Below the pieces are notes generated by a model. That model saw only the letters and a program-made list of their open reading frames with translations. It had not been told where the DNA came from and made no database searches. Below are positions 41,247-49,397 of a DNA stretch of 56,965 nt, in pieces. Position 1 is the stretch's first letter. Every line of letters begins with the position of its first letter. The stretch comes from Arthrobacter sp. UNC362MFTsu5.1 (GTDB taxonomy: Bacteria > Actinomycetota > Actinomycetes > Actinomycetales > Micrococcaceae): contig NZ_JMLE01000030.1 in NCBI RefSeq assembly GCF_000685965.1, positions 1 through 56,965 on the forward strand. The letters are read 5' to 3'. The position numbers and the translations under genes are program-made.

Positions 41247-42199
41247 GGATTTCCTTGCTGGTTGTTGCGCCCTGGCGCGGTGTAAGGAAGAAGTGGCTCC
41301 GGGCCGCAGCACGATTCGGGGCTGTCGTTGATGTCCGTGAGTCCGCTGTGGTCCTGTGCCTTGTTATCCCTGCGGCGCCGCAGGGACAGGGCCACGGCAG
41401 AGAGGACGGCGGCGACCGCAGCGGAGGTGATGATCGGCCAGTTGCCCGAGATGAAACCGGACAGCGCTGCGCTGGCTTCGGTGACTGCCCCGCTCATGAT
41501 GCCCCCGGCCTGCCCGCCGGACAGGGCCGGCACCCAGTAGAGCAGCAGGTAGATGCCCGCGAGAACGAGCGCGGCTCCGCCGAGACGATTGAAGAAGGGC
41601 AGCAGCTTCCGGACGTGGCGCGCCAGGGCATCCCGAGCGACCGCTGCACCGAGGGACAGAAGAACCAGCACCACCGAGGAGCCCAGGGCGTAGGCGGCGA
41701 AGACCGCCAGCAGTCCGACCAGGCTTCCGGTGGACACGGCCTGGGCGACGACAGCCAGCAGCAGGGCCAAGCTGCAGGAGAGTGCAGCCACCGCATACGC
41801 CACGCCGTAGCCAAAGACCGCCCTTAGGCCCGATCGGGCCCCGTCTGTCTTCAGAGTGCGGGGCAGGTTCAACCTCGTCCCGGGCAGTTGCCATCCGAAC
41901 ACCATGCCAAGGCCGGCGGCCACAATGACAGCTCCGATCAGTGCCGCCGCCCAGGGCAGCGCCGACGCCACCGACCGCAGACCCACAGCGGCGAGCAGGC
42001 CGGCTGTGACAAAGACAGTGGCGAAACCTGCGCTGAGGGCAACCCCGGCCCGGAGGCCGGCAAGCAGCGGCCGCTTCCGTCCTGCACCGGGGCCGGAACC
42101 GATGAAGTACGCCAGATAGGTGGGCAGCATCGCAAACCCGCAAGGATTCACCGTGGCAAGCATCCCGGTCAGAAACGCCAAGCCCAAAACCGCCGTCAT
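41243..42199 (-). CDS. ccdA: CcdA-type thiol transporter of the mer region, 318 aa
   Basis: The two redox Cys are in TVNPCGFAMLPTYL and AALSCSLALLL, in the first and fourth helices. Eight or so hydrophobic segments are present, more than the minimal CcdA, and the tail has a CC pair (SPESCCGPEP). It starts in ATGA overlap with the MerF-like gene and ends in ATGA overlap with the thioredoxin gene. It probably feeds reducing power to that thioredoxin. Confidence 0.82.
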   Translation of the reverse strand: MTAVLGLAFLTGMLATVNPCGFAMLPTYLAYFIGSGPGAGRKRPLLAGLRAGVALSAGFATVFVTAGLLAAVGLRSVASALPWAAALIGAVIVAAGLGMVFGWQLPGTRLNLPRTLKTDGARSGLRAVFGYGVAYAVAALSCSLALLLAVVAQAVSTGSLVGLLAVFAAYALGSSVVLVLLSLGAAVARDALARHVRKLLPFFNRLGGAALVLAGIYLLLYWVPALSGGQAGGIMSGAVTEASAALSGFISGNWPIITSAAVAAVLSAVALSLRRRRDNKAQDHSGLTDINDSPESCCGPEPLLPYTAPGRNNQQGNP

Positions 42200-42576
42200 G
42201 CCTTTGACCCCGCATTCTTAGCGGCAAAAGCACCGGGCCGGGAAAGCCCGGAGCGCTCCTGCTCCGGCGATGGATGGCTTGATGGAGTAGACCTCCCCGC
42301 GGACCGGCTGGCCTCCGGACGGGCGCAACAATTCGTTCCCGGGCTGGCCCGACGCTGCGCCAGCAGGAGCAGGACCCCCGCGGTAAGGGCTGCGGGGGTA
42401 ATGAACCAGAGGTTTCCGGCCATTGCGCCTGCCGCAGCGAAAACACCGGCGGCACCCGTCAGGACGGGCACCGCGCAGCACACGAGCGTCACCATCACAA
42501 CACCGAGGGAGGACAGCAAAGTCCCTGCCGCAAGCACCACGCCGGGGCGCTTCCGCCCGTTCGCTCTTATTGACAT
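42196..42576 (-). CDS. MerF-like mercury transport protein 1, 126 aa
   Basis: Two membrane helices are visible. The first carries a vicinal Cys pair at 33-34 (VTLVCCAVPVL), and a second pair lies at 83-84 after the second helix (GTNCCARPEA). This is the layout of MerF/MerT carriers, which pass Hg(II) from the outer to the inner Cys pair. The C-terminal 40 residues are Ser/Pro-rich. GGAAGGG precedes the ATG. A MerR-type promoter lies about 95 bases upstream. Confidence 0.78.
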   Translation of the reverse strand: MSIRANGRKRPGVVLAAGTLLSSLGVVMVTLVCCAVPVLTGAAGVFAAAGAMAGNLWFITPAALTAGVLLLLAQRRASPGTNCCARPEASRSAGRSTPSSHPSPEQERSGLSRPGAFAAKNAGSKA

Positions 42577-42668
42577 GATTCATCCCTTCCAATGTCCGGC
42601 TCGTATCCGGGGCCCCGAGGAGACCGGACACGGAACCAGGCGGCCAGTTATTCCGTCTCGACCCATCA

Positions 42669-42696
42669 TTGACCTTCCACCAAGGGGGAAGGTCAA
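42669..42696 (-). promoter_or_regulatory. MerR operator-promoter of the MerF-CcdA-thioredoxin operon
   Basis: A perfect TTGACCTTCC-N8-GGAAGGTCAA dyad stands between the divergent MerF-like and merR genes. On the minus strand the -35 is TTGACC and the second arm leads to the start region of the leftward operon. Confidence 0.8.
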
Positions 42697-42736
42697 GCCG
42701 AAGTGCACAGCACGTCGGGGTCTGGCACCTCCGCGA

Positions 42737-42761
42737 AACCTTCCAGTAGGATGGAAGGGTT
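42737..42761 (+). promoter_or_regulatory. MerR-type dyad before merR
   Basis: AACCTTCC-N8-GGAAGGGTT is a shorter copy of the same dyad, 35 bases before the merR start. It probably gives autoregulation of merR. Confidence 0.65.
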
Positions 42762-42795
42762 ATGTGCGTTTTTGGAACGAGATTAAGGGCCCGAA

Positions 42796-43185
42796 ATGCG
42801 AATCGGTGAAGCTGCTGCCGCTGTCGGTATGACAACGAAGGCGATCAGGTTTTATGAGGATCGGGGGTTGCTCCCGCCGGCTGAACGCTCCGCGAACGGC
42901 TATCGTGACTACGCGCACGACACCGTCAGCCGCCTCGAGTTCATCCGCCGCAGCCAACTCGCCGGACTGTCCCTGGCGCAGATCCAGGGCATTCTGCGGG
43001 TCCGTGATAACGGCATAACGCCATGCACTCACGTACAGGACGTGCTGGGGAAACAGCTGATGGATCTGGACCGGCAAATCGCTGAGCTCACCGCGCTGCG
43101 GGCAACCGTGGCCGAACACTATGCGACTGCTGAAGCGGCAGATCCGGAGTGCTGCGACGCAGAACAGATCTGCAGCTACGTCTGA
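42796..43185 (+). CDS. merR: Mercury-responsive regulator MerR, 129 aa
   Basis: The N-terminal MerR helix-turn-helix is typical (MRIGEAAAAVGMTTKAIRFY, EDRGLLPPAERSANGYRDY). A long dimerisation helix follows. Hg(II) ligands are Cys77 (ITPCTHV), Cys119-Cys120 and Cys126 (DPECCDAEQICSYV), matching the three-Cys site of known MerR proteins apart from one extra Cys. AGGG lies 6 bases before the ATG. It diverges from the MerF-like operon and is expected to act at the five dyads from 40.6 to 45.7 kb. Confidence 0.9.
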   Translation: MRIGEAAAAVGMTTKAIRFYEDRGLLPPAERSANGYRDYAHDTVSRLEFIRRSQLAGLSLAQIQGILRVRDNGITPCTHVQDVLGKQLMDLDRQIAELTALRATVAEHYATAEAADPECCDAEQICSYV

Positions 43186-43206
43186 CCCGTCTTAAGGCGT
43201 GACCGC

Positions 43207-43779
43207 TTAGCTGGCCCCCGCGGCAGCCAGTGCCGTCCGCAGCTCCGCAGCGCCTGGCTCCACAGCCCGGAAGACCTCCGTGCCGGCGGCGTCCAAGACC
43301 ACAGCCGTGCTTACCTGGTTTATCCGATAGGCGGTGATGAGCCGTGTATCGGTATCAGAGGCAAAGGCCAGGGATGATGCTCCGTTCCCGGCCAGGAATT
43401 CCGTGATTTCATCGACCGTTTCGTAAGGTGCAATGTCCACGGCGACATAGTTCACGGCAGCAGGAGAGCTACGCTGGACCTCGGCGAGTACCTGTGTTCC
43501 CGGCCCGCAGGCACCACACTCAATGGAAAAGAAAAAGAGCACCGTCGGCTTCGATCCCGGCACCGGCACCTGCTCTCCCTGGCTTGTCACGGCGGTAAAC
43601 CCGGCCGTCGCTGGACCCTCCCTTGGCCCGGCAGCCTCGTGTGCCGGGGCAGACGTAAACGATACGAACAGTGCTGCTGCTGCAGCGGCGGCAAGCAGCA
43701 GCGGCAGGAGATTCCGCACTGAACGCCTCCTCCAATACGCCGGAGCCCCGCCTGTCCGCGCGGCAGGACTGCCCGTCAT
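43207..43779 (-). CDS. Membrane-anchored thioredoxin-like protein 2, 190 aa
   Basis: A basic N-terminus and one membrane helix (LLPLLLAAAAAAALFVSF) precede a thioredoxin fold with active site CGAC at 88-91 (FFSIECGACGPGT). The cis-Pro region is altered (YRINQVSTAVVLD has Ser in place of Pro). It starts in ATGA overlap with the second MerF-like gene. It probably reduces Cys on the carrier or on Hg-thiol adducts outside the membrane. Confidence 0.78.
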   Translation of the reverse strand: MTGSPAARTGGAPAYWRRRSVRNLLPLLLAAAAAAALFVSFTSAPAHEAAGPREGPATAGFTAVTSQGEQVPVPGSKPTVLFFFSIECGACGPGTQVLAEVQRSSPAAVNYVAVDIAPYETVDEITEFLAGNGASSLAFASDTDTRLITAYRINQVSTAVVLDAAGTEVFRAVEPGAAELRTALAAAGAS

Positions 43780-44084
43780 CGGTCGGTGTGCTGCGCGATC
43801 CTGCCCGGGGCGGGATCGTGATCTGGCCCGGCAGCGGGAGCGCAGCAGCTCCTCGTGTCACCTGAAGCGCCTTTCCGGCGGCGTTGGAGCGCCCAGACCA
43901 CGACGCCTACGGCCAACAAGACAGCGGCGGTGATGACCCACGGATTAGCCAGGACCGAACCCGCCGCGCCCAGGGCGCCGGCCGCGATCAGCAGCGGCAG
44001 CCCACAGCACAGCACATGAAGCAGGAAAAAACCGCCGACGGCCAGCGCTGTCCGGTTGCCCTGGTTCTTGGAAGTAGTTGGCAC
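43776..44084 (-). CDS. MerF-like mercury transport protein 2, 102 aa
   Basis: AGAGGAA precedes the GTG at 44084. Two helices are visible, with a vicinal Cys pair at 26-27 in the first (LLHVLCCGLPLL) and another at 80-81 after the second (TRSCCAPAAG). It is a shorter paralogue of the 42196 protein. It lies behind its own MerR-type promoter and is coupled to a thioredoxin-like gene. Confidence 0.78.
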   Translation of the reverse strand: MPTTSKNQGNRTALAVGGFFLLHVLCCGLPLLIAAGALGAAGSVLANPWVITAAVLLAVGVVVWALQRRRKGASGDTRSCCAPAAGPDHDPAPGRIAQHTDR

Positions 44085-44160
44085 GCTCGTTCCTCTCAGC
44101 GCTCCGGGATCGTGACAGTGCCGGAGCTGGCGATAAATTGTCGGGCTCTTGTACCCAGTG

Positions 44161-44188
44161 TTGACCTTCCCCTATAGCGGAAGGTCAA
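44161..44188 (-). promoter_or_regulatory. MerR operator-promoter of the second MerF-like operon
   Basis: A perfect TTGACCTTCC-N8-GGAAGGTCAA dyad lies about 75 bases before the GTG at 44084. The sequence following the second arm (minus strand, CACTGGGTA) is shared with the dyads at 40640 and 45651, so the promoter core is conserved. Confidence 0.8.
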
Positions 44189-44256
44189 GCGCGGAACAAT
44201 TAGCGGCCCTGTGGGCACAAGGGGGCTGATCTTGGTGGCTCGGCCGTTTGGCTGCC

Positions 44257-44889
44257 CTATCGGCGGCCGGCGAGGAGTACTTCCATGTACTCGATCTCGG
44301 ACTGCTGGGCGGTGGCAATAGAGCGGGCCAAGGAGGTCACGGCTCGATCATCGGTGCGTGCCAGGACTGCTTCTGCCATGTCGACGCCTGCACCATGATG
44401 CTCAATCATCAGCTCAAGGTAGAGCCTTTCCGCTTCTGTGCCATCAGACTGACGGAGTCGGGCCAGGTCCTGGGGCGTGGCCATTCCCGGCATCGATGTG
44501 AGGCCTGAAGCCCCGTTCATTGCCTTGCCGCCGTGAGCGCCATGGCTGCTGCCGGCCCAAACCATCGGCTGCTCGGATCCGGCCTGGGGCAGGCCCCACA
44601 CCGAGAGCCAGCCGAACATCTGGCCAGACTGCTGCTGCTGGGAACGGGCAATATCGTAGGCCAGCTGGCCTATGTCGGGGTCCTCGGTGCGATCCCGGAC
44701 AATCATGCTCATGTCTACCGCCTGCAGGTGGTGGACCTGCATGTCGCGGGCGAACCCGGCCTCCGGGCTGCCTTCGCCTGGGACGCCGGGCCGGGCGGTC
44801 AGGCGGCCAACTGCCCACCCGGCAAGCAAGGCCATGACCACCACAACCGCTACAGCGGTAGCACGCCAAAAAATAGGGCTTGCGGTCAT
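44257..44889 (-). CDS. DUF305 protein of the mer region, 210 aa
   Basis: An N-terminal signal anchor (ATAVAVVVVMALLAGWAVG) precedes two DUF305 units, with ARDMQVHHLQAVDMS and LELMIEHHGAGVDMAEA as His-pair motifs. This makes it a full-length DUF305 protein. The start shares a base with the DUF3105 stop (TGATG). Met- and His-containing loops (SMPGMATPQD) may bind metal. Its place behind a MerR-type promoter implies a role in mercury stress. Confidence 0.82.
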   Translation of the reverse strand: MTASPIFWRATAVAVVVVMALLAGWAVGRLTARPGVPGEGSPEAGFARDMQVHHLQAVDMSMIVRDRTEDPDIGQLAYDIARSQQQQSGQMFGWLSVWGLPQAGSEQPMVWAGSSHGAHGGKAMNGASGLTSMPGMATPQDLARLRQSDGTEAERLYLELMIEHHGAGVDMAEAVLARTDDRAVTSLARSIATAQQSEIEYMEVLLAGRR

Positions 44890-45533
44890 CACTTGCGCCC
44901 GGGGGCGTCGATTCCCCCTGTGCAGGCCGCTCCGGGCTCCGGTGAATCCGGTGACTGCCAGTATTTGGAGACAAAGAGTCCAATCCGCTTGTCCTCTGCC
45001 GAGTCAACACCGACTTGCGCTCCCCAGGCCGTGAGCATGATGGGGGACGTGGTTCCTTCCAAGGGCGAGAGCACGGTATATGTGTCAGGAAGTGCCACCT
45101 GCAGTGCTTCGGCCTGTGCGGCGGTGATTCTCGCCGGGTCGTACGTAGCCCAGATCGCCCCGTGTTCGAGTGCGTGGACAGCGTTCTCTTTTGGGACCGG
45201 CTGCCCGTAGACGCCGCAGTTGAGCCAGACCGGCGAGTGGTCCCCTCCGACCGGTGGAGTCTGCTGATAGCTGACAGGCTCCTTGACATGGTTCGCGCTG
45301 AGACCGCTGAAGGTCTGCATGCCCGCAACTTCGATGTCCCCGCGGGCCTGCGGTGGCGGATCATTGACGAGGGCGAGCATGACCAGGCCGACCACGACTC
45401 CGACAGCCGTGAGGGCACCGATCACGGCTGCGATCCTGCGTCTCCTTGCCTGCCGCGCCTGCTGTGCCTTCACCAATGCCAGTCTGGCAGCGCCGTCTTG
45501 CCGGGCCTGTTTTGATGACTTGCCACTCGTCAC
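44889..45533 (-). CDS. DUF3105 protein of the mer region, 214 aa
   Basis: I chose the GTG at 45533, preceded by AGAGG, because the longer frame would start inside the MerR dyad. The protein parallels the copper-arm DUF3105: basic N-terminus, one helix, then QTFSGLSANHV, PPVGGDHSPVWLNCGVYG, ENAVHALEHGA and a C-terminal ACTGG. It is the first gene behind the MerR-type promoter at 45651. Together with DUF305 it forms a pair of unknown function that recurs in copper and mercury contexts. Confidence 0.82.
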   Translation of the reverse strand: MTSGKSSKQARQDGAARLALVKAQQARQARRRRIAAVIGALTAVGVVVGLVMLALVNDPPPQARGDIEVAGMQTFSGLSANHVKEPVSYQQTPPVGGDHSPVWLNCGVYGQPVPKENAVHALEHGAIWATYDPARITAAQAEALQVALPDTYTVLSPLEGTTSPIMLTAWGAQVGVDSAEDKRIGLFVSKYWQSPDSPEPGAACTGGIDAPGRK

Positions 45534-45650
45534 GAGAAACCTCTTCGAACGATGCAAGGATGATGCGGCATATCTTTGTCTCCATTCCGTGCCCGGGACC
45601 AGCACGGGCCGTACCGTCGATCCGGGGCGCTGCTGTGTTTCCATCCAGTG

Positions 45651-45678
45651 TTGACCTTCCCCCATGGTGGAAGGTCAA
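45651..45678 (-). promoter_or_regulatory. MerR operator-promoter of the DUF3105-DUF305 pair
   Basis: A perfect TTGACCTTCC-N8-GGAAGGTCAA dyad lies about 120 bases before the DUF3105 start. On the minus strand CACTGGATG follows the second arm, as at the other copies. It places this pair in the mercury regulon. The gap to 45925 holds no gene I can support. Confidence 0.78.
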
Positions 45679-45925
45679 TACTGGTGAGGAAATGCCATCA
45701 ACAGGGCGTTTCCCGCGCGGCGCGCCGAACTCTGCCAGCTGCCCGGTCCATTCACGTTCACCTGGCAGAGGTGGGGAACCCATCAGCGACGGTCATCGGG
45801 CCGTCTTGGGGTGAAGCCCTGAACCCGTGCAGCCTGTCCAGGTGCATGCGGGCAGAAGGGCCGGGTTATTGTTCCTGACCCGAATCCGACAGCTAACCCC
45901 GCAGGCGCCGGCAGAAGGACATTTT

Positions 45926-46777
45926 GTGAACATCCACACCCCCGCCGGGTACTCCTCTGTGCCCGATACACACCTGCCAGCCACCACAAAGCCCTCCCGT
46001 GGGCGGCGCCGTGCCGCGCCCCCACGGCAAGGCAGGCGCCGCGCGGAGCCGTCCGCTGACAGGTCATCACGCCATCGCGGACGCAAGGCCGGGCTGGCAG
46101 TCATCGCCTCCGGCGTGGCCCTGACAGCATCGCTGGCCTCCGCCCACGCAACCACCCCGCAAGCCCCCACCAGCAAAGTGCAGGCAGCAGGAACGTCATC
46201 CCCGGCGGCGTCTGTGCCCGTGGCCGCAGCAGCCGGTGTTCAGCTGGACTACGGGCGAACGGCGGTGACCACCAGCCCGGGGCCCACTGCTCCGCCACAG
46301 CAGAAGCATGCCGCGAACACCACCTCCCCCGGCACGGCAGCGGCACCCAACGCACAGGAGTCCGAAAAGGCTGCTCCAGCGAAGGGAGCCAGGCTCAGTT
46401 CTCCCGTATTAGACCCGGTGACCAATTCTCCATTCGGATACAGGACCAACCCCCTGACCGGGTCATCAGGTGAACTGCATACCGGCCAGGATTTCGCCGC
46501 CGGCTGCGGTACGGAAGTCTTCAGCGCCGGCAAGGGCACGGTCATCGAAGCGGGATTCAGCCCCTACGGCGGCGGCAACCGCATTGTCATCGACCACGGC
46601 AACGGCCTCCAAACTACTTACAACCACCTCGAAACGATCGGTGTACGGATAAACCAGGCCGTCGAAACCGGTGTGCGGATCGGGATTGCCGGTACAACCG
46701 GCAACTCCACCGGCTGCCACCTGCACTTCGAAGTTGTTGTCAACGGCCAGACAGTCGATCCCTCGGCTTGGTTGTAA
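45926..46777 (+). CDS. Secreted M23 family peptidase, 283 aa
   Basis: GAAGGAC precedes the GTG at 45926. A basic stretch (GRRRAAPPRQGRRRAE) and a hydrophobic segment (AVIASGVALTASLASAHA) form a long signal or anchor, followed by a low-complexity Ala/Pro/Thr linker. The C-terminal LytM domain has FGYRTNPLTG, LHTGQDFAAGCG (zinc ligands His and Asp) and CHLHFEVVVNG. It cuts peptidoglycan peptides. It lies between the mercury block and a copper gene and is probably not part of either pathway. Confidence 0.82.
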   Translation: MNIHTPAGYSSVPDTHLPATTKPSRGRRRAAPPRQGRRRAEPSADRSSRHRGRKAGLAVIASGVALTASLASAHATTPQAPTSKVQAAGTSSPAASVPVAAAAGVQLDYGRTAVTTSPGPTAPPQQKHAANTTSPGTAAAPNAQESEKAAPAKGARLSSPVLDPVTNSPFGYRTNPLTGSSGELHTGQDFAAGCGTEVFSAGKGTVIEAGFSPYGGGNRIVIDHGNGLQTTYNHLETIGVRINQAVETGVRIGIAGTTGNSTGCHLHFEVVVNGQTVDPSAWL

Positions 46778-46861
46778 CTACGGCCGCCGCCGCGCCTCCA
46801 CTAGTGGCTTCATAGCCCAGGTGGATGTGCGGCGAGCTCGGCAGCTGGAAAAACGGAAGGT

Positions 46862-48829
46862 ATGAAGGTGGGGTTACGGACGGGACCACCCGGGACGGTG
46901 ACGGCGGCGGCATGGAGCGCCGGGATTCTTGCCGCTGCCGTCCTGGCAACCCTGGCTGGCGTGGGCTACTCCGGCTCAGGCCAGGAACGTTTACTGTCGG
47001 ACCCCGGCGCCGCTGTGCGCTGGGGCCTGCCGCCGGTCTTGGCACTGCATCACCTCGCATTGGCTGCCGTCGCCGGGACGCTGATCTTCGCCGCTGCTAT
47101 CCTTCCCCGGGACCAAGGCCCCAAGGAACACCCTTCAATCAAGACGGTGCTGAAGGTAGCGGCGTGGGCAGCAGGGGTGTGGGTGATGGCGGCGGCGGCC
47201 GTTCTCCTGCTGACGTATGCCGATATCGCAGGCCGTCCCCTGAGCGGTGACGCAGACTTCACGGACCAGCTCTGGCTGTTCGTTACCGACGTCGCTGCCG
47301 GCCGTGCCCGGCTGGCCATCCTGGTCATCGCCGTCCTGGTCAGTATGCTGGTCGTCGCCGTGCGCTCAGCTCTGGCGCTCCTGGCTACGGCCGTGCTCGC
47401 TCTTTCAAGCATCATCCCGGCCACAGCAGCAATCGGCCATGCGGCGGGAAGCGTTGATCACATCGGCGCCAGCAATGCCCTTGGCCTGCATGTGGCGGCA
47501 GGAACCCTATGGGTCGGAGGAATCATTGCCCTTGCAACTGCCGTCCCCGCTCTCACCCGCCCGGGAACGGGCAATGTCGCAGCACAAATTGCCCTCCGGC
47601 GCTTTTCGGTCCTCGCCGGCCTCAGCTTTACCTTGGTCGTTGTAACGGGGACCATCAGCGCCCTCTACCGTCTCAGCAGCATCGATGAGCTGGTTACCCC
47701 CTACGGTGTTCTGCTCCTGTCCAAAACGGTAGCGACTCTGTTCCTCGGGCTGTTGGGCCTTATTCACCGGTGCCGGGTCATACCCGCACTGGCTGTTTCC
47801 GGCCGCCTGCCCCGCCTGCTGTGGCAGGTCCTTGCGGTCGAACTGCTCGTCATGGGCGCCGTCATGGGCCTTACGGTCGCCCTCGCCCGCAGCCCCTCAC
47901 CCGTGCCCTTGGAACCAGACCCGGAAGCTACTCCAGCCCAGATCCTCACCGGATACCTGCTGCCACCCGAGCCCAGCCTCGCTGCATGGTTTACTCAATG
48001 GCGGCCTGACTGGCTCTGGATCACTGCAGCCATCCTCGCAGCACTCTCCTACGGGCGGGCATACACAAGTGCCCGTCGCGCCCGGATCCCGTGGGCAAAG
48101 CGCCGTCTGCTTAGCTGGTTCAGTGCCCTGATACTGCTGACCTTTATCACCTCCGGGCCTCCCGCCGTATACGGCCCCGTCCTGCTCAGCGTCCATGCCG
48201 TCGGAACAATGGCCATGGCCCTGCCGATACCGTGTCTCCTTTTGGCTGCACGGCCCTTGAAGCTGGCGCTGAAAGTTCTGCCGGACCGGACCGACGGCAG
48301 CATGGGGCCAAAGGAAGGCATCGTGTGGCTCGCACGCATTACCGCCAAACCAGATCCACTGCTTTCCGGGCTGACGCTGGGATCGCTGACCGTCCTGTTC
48401 TATCTCACACCTGCCCTTGAACTGAGCCTCCGCGAACACCTGGCTCACGAAACCAGCCTGGTACTTTTCCTCACCACCGGCATTCTCTATGTCAATGCCA
48501 TCCAGGCCGTGCGTGAAACGCCCCGCTCCCGGAACCGCAGGCCTGCTGCTGCCCTCGCCACAGCATCAGCAGCGATAGGAGCGGCAGGCCTGCGTTTCCT
48601 TAAGCCTGCAGGAATTGAACAGGAATGGTTTGCGGGTCTTGGCCGCACCTGGGAACCCTCTGTCATTGATGACCAGCACGGCGCCGGTCTGGTCCTGCTC
48701 CTCGCCTCCGCTCTGTCAGCGATCCTCATTACCGTCACCGGCAAGCATCAGCAGGACTACCTCCGTGAAGGCCTGACTAGGCGGGTGAACAACAGGCCAG
48801 GGACAGACAGCCGCACAGGAACGATTTGA
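46862..48829 (+). CDS. CopD-CtaG fusion membrane protein, 655 aa
   Basis: GGAAGG precedes the ATG. The first half is a CopD domain with about eight helices (LGLHVAAGTLWVGGIIALA, TPYGVLLLSKTVATLF). The second half is a CtaG/caa3 assembly domain (LLPPEPSLAAWFTQWRPDWL, LLSVHAVGTMAMALPIP, FYLTPALELSLREH). This is the known actinobacterial fusion for copper uptake and delivery to cytochrome oxidase. It lies 84 bases after the M23 gene. Confidence 0.85.
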   Translation: MKVGLRTGPPGTVTAAAWSAGILAAAVLATLAGVGYSGSGQERLLSDPGAAVRWGLPPVLALHHLALAAVAGTLIFAAAILPRDQGPKEHPSIKTVLKVAAWAAGVWVMAAAAVLLLTYADIAGRPLSGDADFTDQLWLFVTDVAAGRARLAILVIAVLVSMLVVAVRSALALLATAVLALSSIIPATAAIGHAAGSVDHIGASNALGLHVAAGTLWVGGIIALATAVPALTRPGTGNVAAQIALRRFSVLAGLSFTLVVVTGTISALYRLSSIDELVTPYGVLLLSKTVATLFLGLLGLIHRCRVIPALAVSGRLPRLLWQVLAVELLVMGAVMGLTVALARSPSPVPLEPDPEATPAQILTGYLLPPEPSLAAWFTQWRPDWLWITAAILAALSYGRAYTSARRARIPWAKRRLLSWFSALILLTFITSGPPAVYGPVLLSVHAVGTMAMALPIPCLLLAARPLKLALKVLPDRTDGSMGPKEGIVWLARITAKPDPLLSGLTLGSLTVLFYLTPALELSLREHLAHETSLVLFLTTGILYVNAIQAVRETPRSRNRRPAAALATASAAIGAAGLRFLKPAGIEQEWFAGLGRTWEPSVIDDQHGAGLVLLLASALSAILITVTGKHQQDYLREGLTRRVNNRPGTDSRTGTI

Positions 48830-49241
48830 ATACCCAACCACAGCGCTGCATCATCACAGCTCTCGCCGACAAACCTGCCCCACCTCGCGTACCCCTGGAG
48901 AAAGACAGATAATCGGGGGCCATAAACCCCAGCCAGGAAGCATCATTTGCCAAGGCACACCAAGGCAGGCAGCGTGGGATGCAGACGACTTAGGACAATC
49001 AGTGCAGTGGAATTCATAAACGACAGCCATCTCACAACCCTTGGGATACGAGACGTCTCACGGGTATGGCTCACTCCCCTGCGCGGCGTCCGAGCCTAGG
49101 CCCAGTCGATTCTTGCAACTACGTCTCGCAACTAGGTGCTTCGATATCGGTAATCGTCGTTAGTTGCGAGACAAGGAAGTCAACCGCTGCTGGCGCTGCA
49201 GTCTCAGGTCAGAGTTGTGGTCTACTTCTTCGTTGCCGTGG
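48830..49241. repeat. Gene-free resolution-site region with dyads
   Basis: No gene is visible. GAGACGTCTC at 49050-49059 is a perfect palindrome. GTCTCGCAACT at 49123-49133 and AGTTGCGAGAC at 49162-49172 form perfect 11-base arms 28 bases apart. Together with the dyad at 49242 these look like the multiple binding subsites of a resolution site upstream of a resolvase gene. Confidence 0.5.
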
Positions 49242-49269
49242 GTGTCCCACTTCCTTAGAACTGGGACAC
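49242..49269 (+). repeat. Resolvase-type dyad, copy C, beside the resolvase gene
   Basis: GTGTCCCA-N12-TGGGACAC is a 28-base dyad with perfect 8-base arms, the size of one resolvase dimer site. It lies 129 bases before the resolvase start. GCGGGACAC at 49275, and TGTCCC and GGGACA at 49324 and 49370, may be further half-sites. Confidence 0.6.
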
Positions 49270-49397
49270 CTTGGCGGGACACTCTCCCGCGGATCCGGAT
49301 CGTCTAGATGCCGCTTAATCTGACTGTCCCGTTTGTTGTTCCAAAACCCCCGCCACAATGGCCCGTCACAGGGACAACTTTCGGTACGGTTTTAGGC

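Noticed and set aside
45534..45665. N-terminal extension of the mercury-region DUF3105 protein
   Set aside because: Its start lies inside the MerR dyad and promoter; the GTG at 45533 has a ribosome site and gives the family length.
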